The notes under the pieces are model-generated. The model searched no databases and was not told the origin of the DNA. It worked only from the letters and a program-made list of their open reading frames with translations. Positions 7,069 to 13,220 of a stretch of DNA of 37,216 bases are shown piece after piece (the first letter of the stretch is position 1; the number at the start of each line of letters is the position of its first letter). The position numbers and the translations under genes are program-made. The DNA comes from a virus, in IMG/VR virus record IMGVR_UViG_3300036715_004485, positions 1 through 37,216 of that record; one strand, written 5' to 3'.

Positions 7069-7553
7069 CTGGCCAGCCGCCACGTTTGTCGGTTGGCCTC
7101 ATTCAGCAGCGGGTCGCCATGGCCTATGGCCTTGACGTCCGGCTGCTGACATCACCACGCCGTGCCCGGAAAGTCGCCCGGCCCCGTCAGGTGGCCATGT
7201 GGCTTTGCGCCAAGCTGCTGCCGGGTTACTCGCTGCCGGAGATTGGCCGCGCTTTCGGCAATCGTGACCACACCACCATCATGCATGGCATCCGCCGCGT
7301 TGAGGCGCTGTCGGATCATGACCCGGCCTTCTTTGAAACCCTGGTCATCATCCGTGACCGGATCATTGATGAGACGACGGTCCAACCGGTCAACCAGGTG
7401 TCGATCGAGCGTCAGGCCCGCGACCTGGCACAGACCTTCACAAACGCCGCCTATGCATTGGCCGAAGCCAACCCGGATCTCGCTGCCCGCGTCTTCCGGC
7501 GCATCGGTACCAGCTTCAAAACCCACCAATCGCCGAAAGGTAGCAGCCGATGA
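7065..7553 (+). CDS. DnaA domain-IV-like DNA-binding protein
   Basis: A 162-residue protein whose residues 8-92 match the DnaA C-terminal DNA-box-binding domain: IQQRVAMAYGLDVRLLTSPRR, VARPRQVAMWL, then SLPEIGRAFGNRDHTTIMHGIRRVE, including the GNRDHTTIMH signature (65-74). The AAA+ ATPase part of DnaA is absent, so it can bind DnaA-box-like DNA but not unwind an origin by itself. The remaining 70 residues are helical (QARDLAQTFTNAAYALAEANP). It may compete with or redirect host DnaA, or act as a transcription regulator; the role is inference, the domain is clear. Confidence 0.9.
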   Translation: MTGQPPRLSVGLIQQRVAMAYGLDVRLLTSPRRARKVARPRQVAMWLCAKLLPGYSLPEIGRAFGNRDHTTIMHGIRRVEALSDHDPAFFETLVIIRDRIIDETTVQPVNQVSIERQARDLAQTFTNAAYALAEANPDLAARVFRRIGTSFKTHQSPKGSSR

Positions 7554-7660
7554 TCGCCCGCCTGTTTTCGCTGTTGTTCGGCACCCGCCGCAAAGCGGCA
7601 CCGGTGCCGCACTTCGAACGTCTGGCACTCAGCCGAGCCATCACACTCTCAAAGAGGTAA
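7550..7660 (+). CDS. Very small ORF, 36 residues
   Basis: An ATG overlapping the DnaA-like gene's stop (ATGA at 7550) opens a 36-residue basic peptide with a hydrophobic start (IARLFSLLFGT) followed by RRK, a possible short membrane-associated peptide. Its last codons contain AAGAGG, the ribosome site for the next gene. It could be a translated coupling peptide between the two genes. Only position and overlap support it. Confidence 0.45.
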   Translation: MIARLFSLLFGTRRKAAPVPHFERLALSRAITLSKR

Positions 7661-7663
7661 ATC

Positions 7664-8287
7664 ATGGACCAGATCAAGCAAGACATTCCCGCCGGCTTCT
7701 GGATGGATAGCAAAGGCCGCATGGTGCCCGAGGCGATGGTCAACGAAGTCGATAAGCTGGAGGACCAGCTCGTCAAGAAAATGTCGGCCTTTGCTGACGA
7801 ATTGTCAGGCCAGATCGCCCGTTTCAAAGGGCATTGCTTCGACGATGTCGGCGCCTTCATGTCCCTCATTGGCGAGAAGTACGGCGCCGGCCGGGGCGGC
7901 GCCAAGGGCAACGTCACGTTCAGCACCTATGACGGCTGCCTCAAGGTACAAATCGCCGTTGCCGATCATCTGAGCTTCGGCCCGCAATTGCAGGTCGCCA
8001 AGGCGCTCATTGACGAGTGCATTGCCGAATGGGCGGAAGATGCCGGCCCAGAGATCCGCGTCCTGGTCGAACATGCTTTCCGCACCGATCGTGAAGGTCA
8101 GGTCAGCCGTGAAGCAATCTTCGCCTTGCGCCGGGTCAATATCCAAGATCCTCGCTGGCAAAGCGCCATGGAAGCCATCAGCGACAGCATCCGCGTCGTT
8201 GGGTCCAAAACCTACATCCGGTTCTATCGCCGCGAGACACCCCAATCGCCTTGGGTGCCCGTGACGATCGACTTGGCCGCCGCGTGA
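7664..8287 (+). CDS. DUF3164 family protein
   Basis: A 207-residue member of the DUF3164 family common in early regions of Mu-like phages, beginning with the typical GFWMDSKGRMVPEAMV motif, followed by a coiled segment (about 25-65), a GNVTFSTYDG strand and ending SKTYIRFYRRE. The function of the family is not established; placement in early operons suggests a link to replication or host takeover. AAGAGG upstream supports the ATG at 7664. Confidence 0.9.
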   Translation: MDQIKQDIPAGFWMDSKGRMVPEAMVNEVDKLEDQLVKKMSAFADELSGQIARFKGHCFDDVGAFMSLIGEKYGAGRGGAKGNVTFSTYDGCLKVQIAVADHLSFGPQLQVAKALIDECIAEWAEDAGPEIRVLVEHAFRTDREGQVSREAIFALRRVNIQDPRWQSAMEAISDSIRVVGSKTYIRFYRRETPQSPWVPVTIDLAAA

Positions 8288-8295
8288 GGACCACC

Positions 8296-8565
8296 ATGAC
8301 GACAATCATCCGCAGTGTCTTCTGTCCCGTGACCGCATCGGAGGCCCGCAAGATGGTCGCTGAAGGCCGGTTTAAACTGATCAGTGTCGCCGAGTTCCCG
8401 CGCGACGCCCCAACTTATGACGGCCACAATCGACTTGCCTATTTCGCCGTCGAGGGAGTGGCCGCCGCTTTCGAAATGCTGACTCGTCGTGTCGTCGATC
8501 GCGTCAAGCTGGCCGATGGCCCCAAGGAACGCGATGCGCTCCTTGGGGCGATGCAGCCGGCGTAA
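8296..8565 (+). CDS. Small hypothetical early protein
   Basis: An 89-residue protein from ATG 8296 (the frame stays open to 8251, but that would run into the DUF3164 gene). A GAGG sits at the end of DUF3164, six to seven bases upstream. Sequence shows a mixed alpha/beta pattern with EARKMVAEGRFKLISVAEF and a C-terminal helix. Contains GTTTAAAC at 8370-8377, spelling Phe-Lys with TTT-AAA rather than the usual TTC-AAG. No recognised domain. Confidence 0.6.
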   Translation: MTTIIRSVFCPVTASEARKMVAEGRFKLISVAEFPRDAPTYDGHNRLAYFAVEGVAAAFEMLTRRVVDRVKLADGPKERDALLGAMQPA

Positions 8566-8575
8566 GGGGCGTGTG

Positions 8576-8926
8576 ATGGCCGATATCGTCACCGATAGCG
8601 ATCAGGCCAAGCAGGCGAGAGCCGCGCTTGAAGCCTATTATCAACGGCAGCTGCTGCTGGAGGGCGATCTGCGGAAAGAGACCAAGGAAACATTGGTCCT
8701 CTATGTCGCCGCTTACATTATGTGGCGTGGCAAATACTACCTGTCGCTAACGGGTGCAGAATTTGAATCCAGCATTGCAGCGGAACTTGAGCATGTCAGG
8801 AAGTGGCGGGACTCGGCGCTGTGGAATAACCGCAACAAGCGCCTAGATAGCGTGCTCGCCCGCATCAAGTCCGGTGAATTTGGGAAGCCCCGCCGCCGTC
8901 GCAAGCGGCGGAAGGTGCGGCCATGA
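8576..8926 (+). CDS. Small helical hypothetical protein with basic tail
   Basis: A 116-residue protein from ATG 8576; the upstream extension to 8489 overlaps the previous gene and is less likely. It is largely helical (ARAALEAYYQRQLLLEGDLRKETKETLVLYVAAYIMW), and ends in a strongly basic stretch KPRRRRKRRKVRP that could bind nucleic acid. Overlaps the next start (ATGA). Function is not recognised. Confidence 0.65.
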   Translation: MADIVTDSDQAKQARAALEAYYQRQLLLEGDLRKETKETLVLYVAAYIMWRGKYYLSLTGAEFESSIAAELEHVRKWRDSALWNNRNKRLDSVLARIKSGEFGKPRRRRKRRKVRP

Positions 8927-9129
8927 TCGATTGCGATATACAGCCCCACCGGCGCTACGCGCTAGATCCGAAGCCAGGATCGACAATCAACATTAATGGC
9001 GTCGTCTGCAAGATCGTGATTGTCGATAACTGGATGGTTTCACTCTTAACGCCACGCCTCCAGGCATTCACGATCACCTATTGCGACTGGAACCGCAATT
9101 TCGCGAAATACGAGGTGACCCAGCCATGA
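8923..9129 (+). CDS. Small hypothetical beta-rich protein
   Basis: A 68-residue protein with alternating strands (STININGVVCKIVIVDNWMVSLL, FTITYCDWN), overlapped at both ends by ATGA junctions. Such a short beta-barrel-like protein could be an SH3-like domain, but no family is recognised. Confidence 0.6.
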   Translation: MIDCDIQPHRRYALDPKPGSTININGVVCKIVIVDNWMVSLLTPRLQAFTITYCDWNRNFAKYEVTQP

Positions 9130-9413
9130 CCCCGCCACATATCGTCGCATCGCTTGATCTCGCCTGCTTTCTGCAAGTCGTCATGGCCCGCCGGTCGGCG
9201 TTGACAACGACGGAACGGGAGAAAGCCCGCGCCTATGTGATCCGTGGCCTTGCCGCCCTGGTCGGCAAGCCGCTGCCGGCAGGGGAAGCCATCGACAGCG
9301 ACACTGCCATGGCCGCCTTCGATGCGGTCTGTGCTGCCATCGTCGATCTCGGCATCAGCAATGCCGAACTGGCCGCCCATTTCAACCAGACCGCCATCAG
9401 CCGCACACATTGA
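9126..9413 (+). CDS. Small hypothetical helical protein
   Basis: A 95-residue protein, ATG 9126 overlapping the preceding TGA. Consists of several helices (ATTREKARAYVIRGLAALVG-like region and AAFDAVCAAIVDLGISNAELAAHF). The last helix pair resembles a minimal HTH (ISNAELAAHFNQTAIS), so a DNA-binding role is possible but weakly supported. Confidence 0.6.
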   Translation: MTPPHIVASLDLACFLQVVMARRSALTTTEREKARAYVIRGLAALVGKPLPAGEAIDSDTAMAAFDAVCAAIVDLGISNAELAAHFNQTAISRTH

Positions 9414-9421
9414 GGCCCAAC

Positions 9422-9841
9422 ATGACCGATCTTCACCGCAACCAGGAAATCGCCAAGATCAAGATCGGTCAGAAGGAACTCGGTCTTGATGATGCCACCT
9501 ATCGGGCCATGCTGCTGACCCGGACCGGCAAGAAATCGGCCGCCGACCTGTCGTCGTTGCAGCGCCGCGCGGTCCTCGAACATATGAAATCGCTGGGTGC
9601 CTTCAAGGGCGCACCGAAGCGTGCGCGATCGGCCACCGCCCGGATGATCCATGCCTTGTGGAAGAATCTTGAGACGGCCGGCGCGCTCCGTAACCCTAGC
9701 AAGCAGGCCTTGCGCGCCTTTTGTGGCCGGCTGATCCATCCCGGCCAAGAGAATGTCGAGGTCGACCCGGACTTCCTGGATATCGACCAATCCACCACCG
9801 TCATTGAAGCATTGAAAGCCTGGCTAAAGAGGGTTTCATGA
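9422..9841 (+). CDS. gemA: GemA family regulatory protein (gp16, DUF1018)
   Basis: A 139-residue protein of the Mu GemA/gp16 family. The N-terminus shows the family pattern IAKIKIGQKELGLDDATYRAMLLTRTGKKSAADLSSLQRRAVLEHMKSLG, followed by a helical C-terminal half with MIHALWKNLETAG. GemA of Mu affects host gene expression and replication timing through gyrase-related effects. ATG 9422 with GAGG six bases upstream is preferred over the TTG at 9410. Its stop overlaps the Mor gene start (ATGA). Confidence 0.9.
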   Translation: MTDLHRNQEIAKIKIGQKELGLDDATYRAMLLTRTGKKSAADLSSLQRRAVLEHMKSLGAFKGAPKRARSATARMIHALWKNLETAGALRNPSKQALRAFCGRLIHPGQENVEVDPDFLDIDQSTTVIEALKAWLKRVS

Positions 9842-10233
9842 ACGAGTTGATGCGCGGCTGGCCATCCAGCCTGGTCGAAATCGCCGAAGTCATCGGCACC
9901 GGGGCGACGCTTAACCTGGTCGACGCCTTCCGGGGCCTCGATTACTGCTATGTGCCGCATGACATCCCCGCCGATCATCGCATCGCGGAAGCGATCGGGC
10001 CGGCGGCGGCCAAGAAACTGTCGGAGCGCTATGCTGGCGAGAAGCTGTTTCTGCCAGTCCTTGCATCGGCTCGGCATCGGAAGCGCCTGATCGCGGCGGC
10101 CGAAGGCAAGACGTCGGAAGTTGCCCAGCGCTTCGGCGTATCGGCGCGCTGGGTACGCGAAGTCCGCCAAGACACTAGACCGGATACCCGTCAGATCGAT
10201 ATGTTCCAGCACAAGGAACCAGCGGCAGATTAA
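9838..10233 (+). CDS. Mor-type middle/late transcription activator
   Basis: A 131-residue protein of the Mor/C activator family. The N-terminal dimerisation part contains LVEIAEVIGTGATLNLVDAFRGLDYCYVP; the C-terminal HTH is TSEVAQRFGVSARWVREVR (92-110). In Mu, Mor turns on the middle promoter and the related C turns on late promoters. Only one such gene is visible here and it lies directly before the lysis genes, so it may do both jobs. The palindrome at 10242-10257 just downstream is a candidate target. Confidence 0.88.
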   Translation: MNELMRGWPSSLVEIAEVIGTGATLNLVDAFRGLDYCYVPHDIPADHRIAEAIGPAAAKKLSERYAGEKLFLPVLASARHRKRLIAAAEGKTSEVAQRFGVSARWVREVRQDTRPDTRQIDMFQHKEPAAD

Positions 10234-10241
10234 ATGCCTCT

Positions 10242-10293
10242 CCGGCACGCGTGCCGGTGATCAATCAGGGTCAATGCGCGCGACAATGCGCGC
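10242..10293. promoter_or_regulatory. Candidate late-promoter control region
   Basis: The 60-base gap between the Mor gene and the lysis operon contains a 16-bp perfect palindrome CCGGCACGCGTGCCGG (10242-10257) and a tandem direct repeat CAATGCGCGC (10272-10281 and 10284-10293). The palindrome could be a Mor-family operator or an RNA hairpin ending early transcription; no T-run follows it. No clear -10 element is recognisable, as expected for an activator-dependent promoter. Confidence 0.45.
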
Positions 10294-10803
10294 ATGAAAA
10301 TTCGCCAGCTCAAGACATTCGTCATCGTCCCGACATTGAACTATGTCGGCCAAGGCTTGCCGGGCTTCAATAGCCCGGCGGCCGTCGAGTTGTTGCTGGG
10401 CACCACAGCTCACGAAAGTCACTTCGAATATTTGGACCAGGTGACGGGTCCAAATGACGAGACGCTTGGTCCCGGCATCGGCCCCTATCAGATGGAGCCG
10501 CCGAGCCTGAAGGACAATTTTGACAACTTCCTGCACTTCGCAGCCAACCGTGCTCTTTGCGATCGGGTGCTGTCGATGCTCGCCGCGCGACCGTCGATGG
10601 AAGAGCAGCTCGCGACCAATTGGGCATTCGCCACCGCGATGGCCCGCATCAAGTATTGGCGTTCCTCTGTACCGATGGCCGCTCCCGGTGACATAGCCGG
10701 CCATGCCCGCGTGTGGAAGCGGGTCTACAACACACCTCAAGGCGCCGGCCGCGAGGAAGATTTCATTGCCAACTATCGGCGCCTGGTCGCGCCCTACCTC
10801 TAG
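10294..10803 (+). CDS. Endolysin candidate, lysozyme/transglycosylase-like
   Basis: A 169-residue protein with a lysozyme-superfamily look: TAHESHFEYLDQVTGP places a candidate catalytic Glu at residue 41, followed by GPGIGPYQMEPPS, NWAFATAMARIKYWR and GHARVWKRVYNTPQGAG. Small phage proteins with this pattern lie in lysis cassettes. No signal peptide is visible, so export would rely on the holin encoded next. It could instead be a virion-associated muralytic protein. The ribosome site before ATG 10294 is weak. Confidence 0.75.
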   Translation: MKIRQLKTFVIVPTLNYVGQGLPGFNSPAAVELLLGTTAHESHFEYLDQVTGPNDETLGPGIGPYQMEPPSLKDNFDNFLHFAANRALCDRVLSMLAARPSMEEQLATNWAFATAMARIKYWRSSVPMAAPGDIAGHARVWKRVYNTPQGAGREEDFIANYRRLVAPYL

Positions 10804-10811
10804 GAGAAACC

Positions 10812-11453
10812 ATGCTTAAGCTTTTCAGCTTACTGACCCTTGCCGGTCTCTTTAGCATCGCCATGCTGGCAACGCCGATCATCGACCGATTGTTCGGTTC
10901 TTTGCCGGCGCGCAGCCGGGCATTCTGCGCCAATCTGCTATTTGCGGCAGCCGCTGTAACGGCCGGCATGTTGGTGCCCGTCATTGCATTTGCCGATGAC
11001 GGAACCACTTCCGCCGCACCGCTCACCGATATCAATCTCGGCAACATCATCTTGACCCTCTCAGGTGTAGCCGCCGCCGTCGTTGCATCCGCCGCGCATT
11101 TCGGGGTCCGGGCACTGATGAAGTTTCTGGAACAGAAAACTGGCCTCGATCTCGACAACGTCACCCGAAGCTATCTCGATCCCGCGATTGACAAGGCGAT
11201 CGCCTATGCCAACGTCCAGGTGCAGAAGGCGGCCGCCGGCAATCTCAAGGTCGACGTTCACAACGAAACGGTTGCGCATGCGGTCAATTACCTGATCGAC
11301 CGCGTACCGGATGCCCTCGCACATTTCGGCCTCACCAATGATCACCTCGAACAACTGATCGAGGCGCGCATTGGCTCGTGGCTGGGTCAGGACGCCGCCA
11401 CCGGCACCGGGACAGCCGCCGCGCCGGCTGGGACAAAGCTGGTCGGAGCCTGA
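10812..11453 (+). CDS. Holin-like membrane protein
   Basis: A 213-residue protein starting at ATG 10812 after AGGAG. Hydrophobic segments lie at about 1-20, 37-57 and 78-97, followed by a helical region FLEQKTGLDLDNVTRSYLDPAIDKAIAYANVQVQ that resembles the LLH family of phage holins. The C-terminal tail is Ala/Gly/Thr-rich. Position between endolysin and spanins supports a role in timing lysis by permeabilising the inner membrane. Confidence 0.75.
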   Translation: MLKLFSLLTLAGLFSIAMLATPIIDRLFGSLPARSRAFCANLLFAAAAVTAGMLVPVIAFADDGTTSAAPLTDINLGNIILTLSGVAAAVVASAAHFGVRALMKFLEQKTGLDLDNVTRSYLDPAIDKAIAYANVQVQKAAAGNLKVDVHNETVAHAVNYLIDRVPDALAHFGLTNDHLEQLIEARIGSWLGQDAATGTGTAAAPAGTKLVGA

Positions 11454-11456
11454 CCC

Positions 11457-11660
11457 ATGGCCTTGCTTCTCAAGCTGCTTGCCTGGGTCGTTCAATTGCT
11501 GGCCGGTCCGGTGGCGGCGAGAGAAGCCGGCCGGCAGGAAGCCCAGATGGATCAACTCAAAGCGGAAAACAAGGTGAAGGATGAGCAGCTTCAAGTCGCT
11601 TCGGCGCCTCGCGCTGATCGGGCTGCTATTTTGCAGCGCATGCGAAACAACGGCCTCTAG
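11457..11660 (+). CDS. i-spanin (Rz-like), inner-membrane subunit
   Basis: A 67-residue protein with an N-terminal transmembrane segment (about 1-21, ALLLKLLAWVVQLLAGPVAA) and a charged coiled-coil (EAQMDQLKAENKVKDEQLQV), ending DRAAILQRMRNNGL, a C-terminal style common in phage Rz proteins. The o-spanin gene starts inside it in another frame (11581), the diagnostic overlapping Rz/Rz1 architecture. Together they would fuse inner and outer membranes in the last step of lysis. It is shorter than lambda Rz. Confidence 0.75.
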   Translation: MALLLKLLAWVVQLLAGPVAAREAGRQEAQMDQLKAENKVKDEQLQVASAPRADRAAILQRMRNNGL

Positions 11661-11808
11661 GCCCATCGTCACCGATCCGCCGCCTTTCCCCAAGGCCGGG
11701 CCGGCCGTGGCCAAGGAACTGGAGGCGCTGCCGGAAGATCAGTATCCCGCCCTTTGGGACTGGCTGCAGCGGATCACGACATACGCCGACCAGATAGGCG
11801 TCTCATGA
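11581..11808 (+). CDS. o-spanin (Rz1-like) outer-membrane lipoprotein
   Basis: A 75-residue lipoprotein. The basic start and hydrophobic segment SLRRLALIGLLFCSAC carry a lipobox-like CSAC with the modified Cys at 21 (the -3 residue is an atypical Cys). The mature part is proline-rich near its start (IVTDPPPFPKAGP), like Rz1, and ends PALWDWLQRITTYADQIG. Its start lies within the i-spanin gene in a shifted frame, with AAGG upstream of the ATG. Its TGA overlaps the next start (ATGA). Confidence 0.78.
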   Translation: MSSFKSLRRLALIGLLFCSACETTASRPIVTDPPPFPKAGPAVAKELEALPEDQYPALWDWLQRITTYADQIGVS

Positions 11809-12011
11809 GTGACGAAATTGACGATGCCCAGCAATTGCAAATCTACCACACCGAAACCGCGATTGCTGGCGTCGTTTCCCATGTCAAAGAACCGGGTTGC
11901 ACCGATTGCCAGGATTGCGGTGAGCCGATTGATCAACAGCGCCGTACGGCTTATCCGGCGGCACGCCGCTGCATCGACTGTCAGCGTCGACGGGAAAAGA
12001 AGGTCCCTTAA
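11805..12011 (+). CDS. TraR/DksA-type zinc finger protein
   Basis: A 68-residue protein with a C4 zinc finger C35-x2-C38-x17-C56-x2-C59 (an additional Cys at 32) and the family's CGEPID ... R ... YPAARRCIDCQ pattern. Phage and plasmid TraR proteins bind the RNA polymerase secondary channel and mimic DksA plus ppGpp, reshaping host transcription. It lies in the Mu-like position between lysis and terminase genes, coupled to both neighbours (ATGA, TAATG). Confidence 0.9.
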   Translation: MSDEIDDAQQLQIYHTETAIAGVVSHVKEPGCTDCQDCGEPIDQQRRTAYPAARRCIDCQRRREKKVP

Positions 12012-12361
12012 TGGAATTGCTCAAGGATTATGGACCGCCCGTCTTCATCTTGCTGATCCAGATGTTGCTTGCCTGGGTTTCTTGGTCGATGCGCAGAGCG
12101 TTCGCCACTAAAGCCGATCTGCACGGCGTCAACAAGACCGTCACCACCCTTGGCGGGCGTGTCGACAAGGTCGAGTTGGAAATGAAACACATGCCAACCA
12201 AGGACGATTTGCACACCTTGCAGCTCGAACTTGGCGAAGCCGTTGGCGAGATCAAACTGGCCCGAGCCGAATACGGCAGCATCATGGGCCTAATGACCCG
12301 GATGGAAGCCGTTGTAACCCGCCACGAACTCATATTCGTTGATGCGGCGAGGTCGAGATGA
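12011..12361 (+). CDS. DUF2730 family membrane-anchored coiled-coil protein
   Basis: A 116-residue protein with one N-terminal transmembrane helix (about 8-26, GPPVFILLIQMLLAWVSW) and a following coiled-coil (ADLHGVNKTVTTLGGRVDKVELEMKHMPTKDDLHTLQLELGE). It resembles DUF2730 proteins (Mu gp25 position). The role is unknown; the location upstream of terminase genes is conserved in Mu-like phages. Confidence 0.8.
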   Translation: MELLKDYGPPVFILLIQMLLAWVSWSMRRAFATKADLHGVNKTVTTLGGRVDKVELEMKHMPTKDDLHTLQLELGEAVGEIKLARAEYGSIMGLMTRMEAVVTRHELIFVDAARSR

Positions 12362-12717
12362 GCGGAACCAGTTCCGACCTGGGAAGTGCCTGGATACAGC
12401 ATCTGCGCCTGGCGCTGTTGCGGGCGATGCTCGATCTGCCATCCCGCAAGGCGCATGAAAGCCTGCTGGTCGACTTGGTCGGCGCTGTCGGCATCGCGGC
12501 CGATCGCCAGCAAGTGCGCGAGCAACTGGTCTGGTTGCATGACAACGACCTGGTCGTGGCCGACATCGCCCATGGCTCGCTGGTCGCGCTGCTGACGGAA
12601 GCCGGTGAGTGGATCGCTGAAGGTCGGCACCACCACCCCGAGGTCAAGCGGCCGAATGTGACGGCCGGTGTCGCCCGTAAGGCATTCTCGATCTCTCTCG
12701 ACCGATTGAAGCGCTGA
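12358..12717 (+). CDS. gp26-like winged-helix phage protein
   Basis: A 119-residue protein matching the Mu gp26/VpaChn25_0724-type pattern: LRLALLRAMLDLP, then REQLVWLHDNDLV, VALLTEAGEWIAEGRHHHPEVKRP. The helical pairs and short wing resemble a winged-helix fold. Usually encoded directly before DUF1804. Overlaps the preceding gene (ATGA). Function is not established. Confidence 0.8.
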   Translation: MSGTSSDLGSAWIQHLRLALLRAMLDLPSRKAHESLLVDLVGAVGIAADRQQVREQLVWLHDNDLVVADIAHGSLVALLTEAGEWIAEGRHHHPEVKRPNVTAGVARKAFSISLDRLKR

Positions 12718-12719
12718 TC

Positions 12720-13220
12720 ATGGCACACGGTCCAGAGACCTTTGCCAAAGTCCGCGCGGCCTATGTCTATGACCGCCAGAGCCTTGACACGATCGCCGAT
12801 CGCTTTGAAATCGGCATTGCCACGGTGCGACGATGGAAGTCCAAGGCCGAAACAGATGGCGACGACTGGGAGCGTGCCCGATCGGCGGCGCGCATGTCAG
12901 GCGATGGTACGCAGCTTATTGCACAGATGATCCTTGAAGATTATCTGGCGCTACATCAGGCGACGGTCGAAGGCGTCAAATTGGATGCCAAGATCACGCC
13001 GCTTGCCAAGGCGGAAATCCTGTCGCGGCTGGCAGATGCCTTCACCAAGACCATGGCGGCAGTCGGCAAAGCCAGCCCGGAACTGTCGCGCCTGTCGATC
13101 GCCACCGATGTCATGCAGCGGTTTGCCAAGTTCGTCACGCAAGCGTATCCGCATCTCGCGGAATCATTGCTTGAGGTCATCGAGCCATTCGCGGCGGAAC
13201 TCGCCAAGGATTACGGCTGA
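12720..13220 (+). CDS. Small terminase subunit (DUF1804, gp27-like)
   Basis: A 166-residue protein with an N-terminal HTH (YDRQSLDTIADRFEIGIATVRRWKSKAE, about 18-45) for recognising packaging DNA and a helical oligomerisation region (ITPLAKAEILSRLADAFTKTMAAVGKASPELSRL). DUF1804 proteins occupy the small-terminase position immediately before the large terminase in Mu-like phages, as here with a TGATG overlap. Confidence 0.88.
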   Translation: MAHGPETFAKVRAAYVYDRQSLDTIADRFEIGIATVRRWKSKAETDGDDWERARSAARMSGDGTQLIAQMILEDYLALHQATVEGVKLDAKITPLAKAEILSRLADAFTKTMAAVGKASPELSRLSIATDVMQRFAKFVTQAYPHLAESLLEVIEPFAAELAKDYG

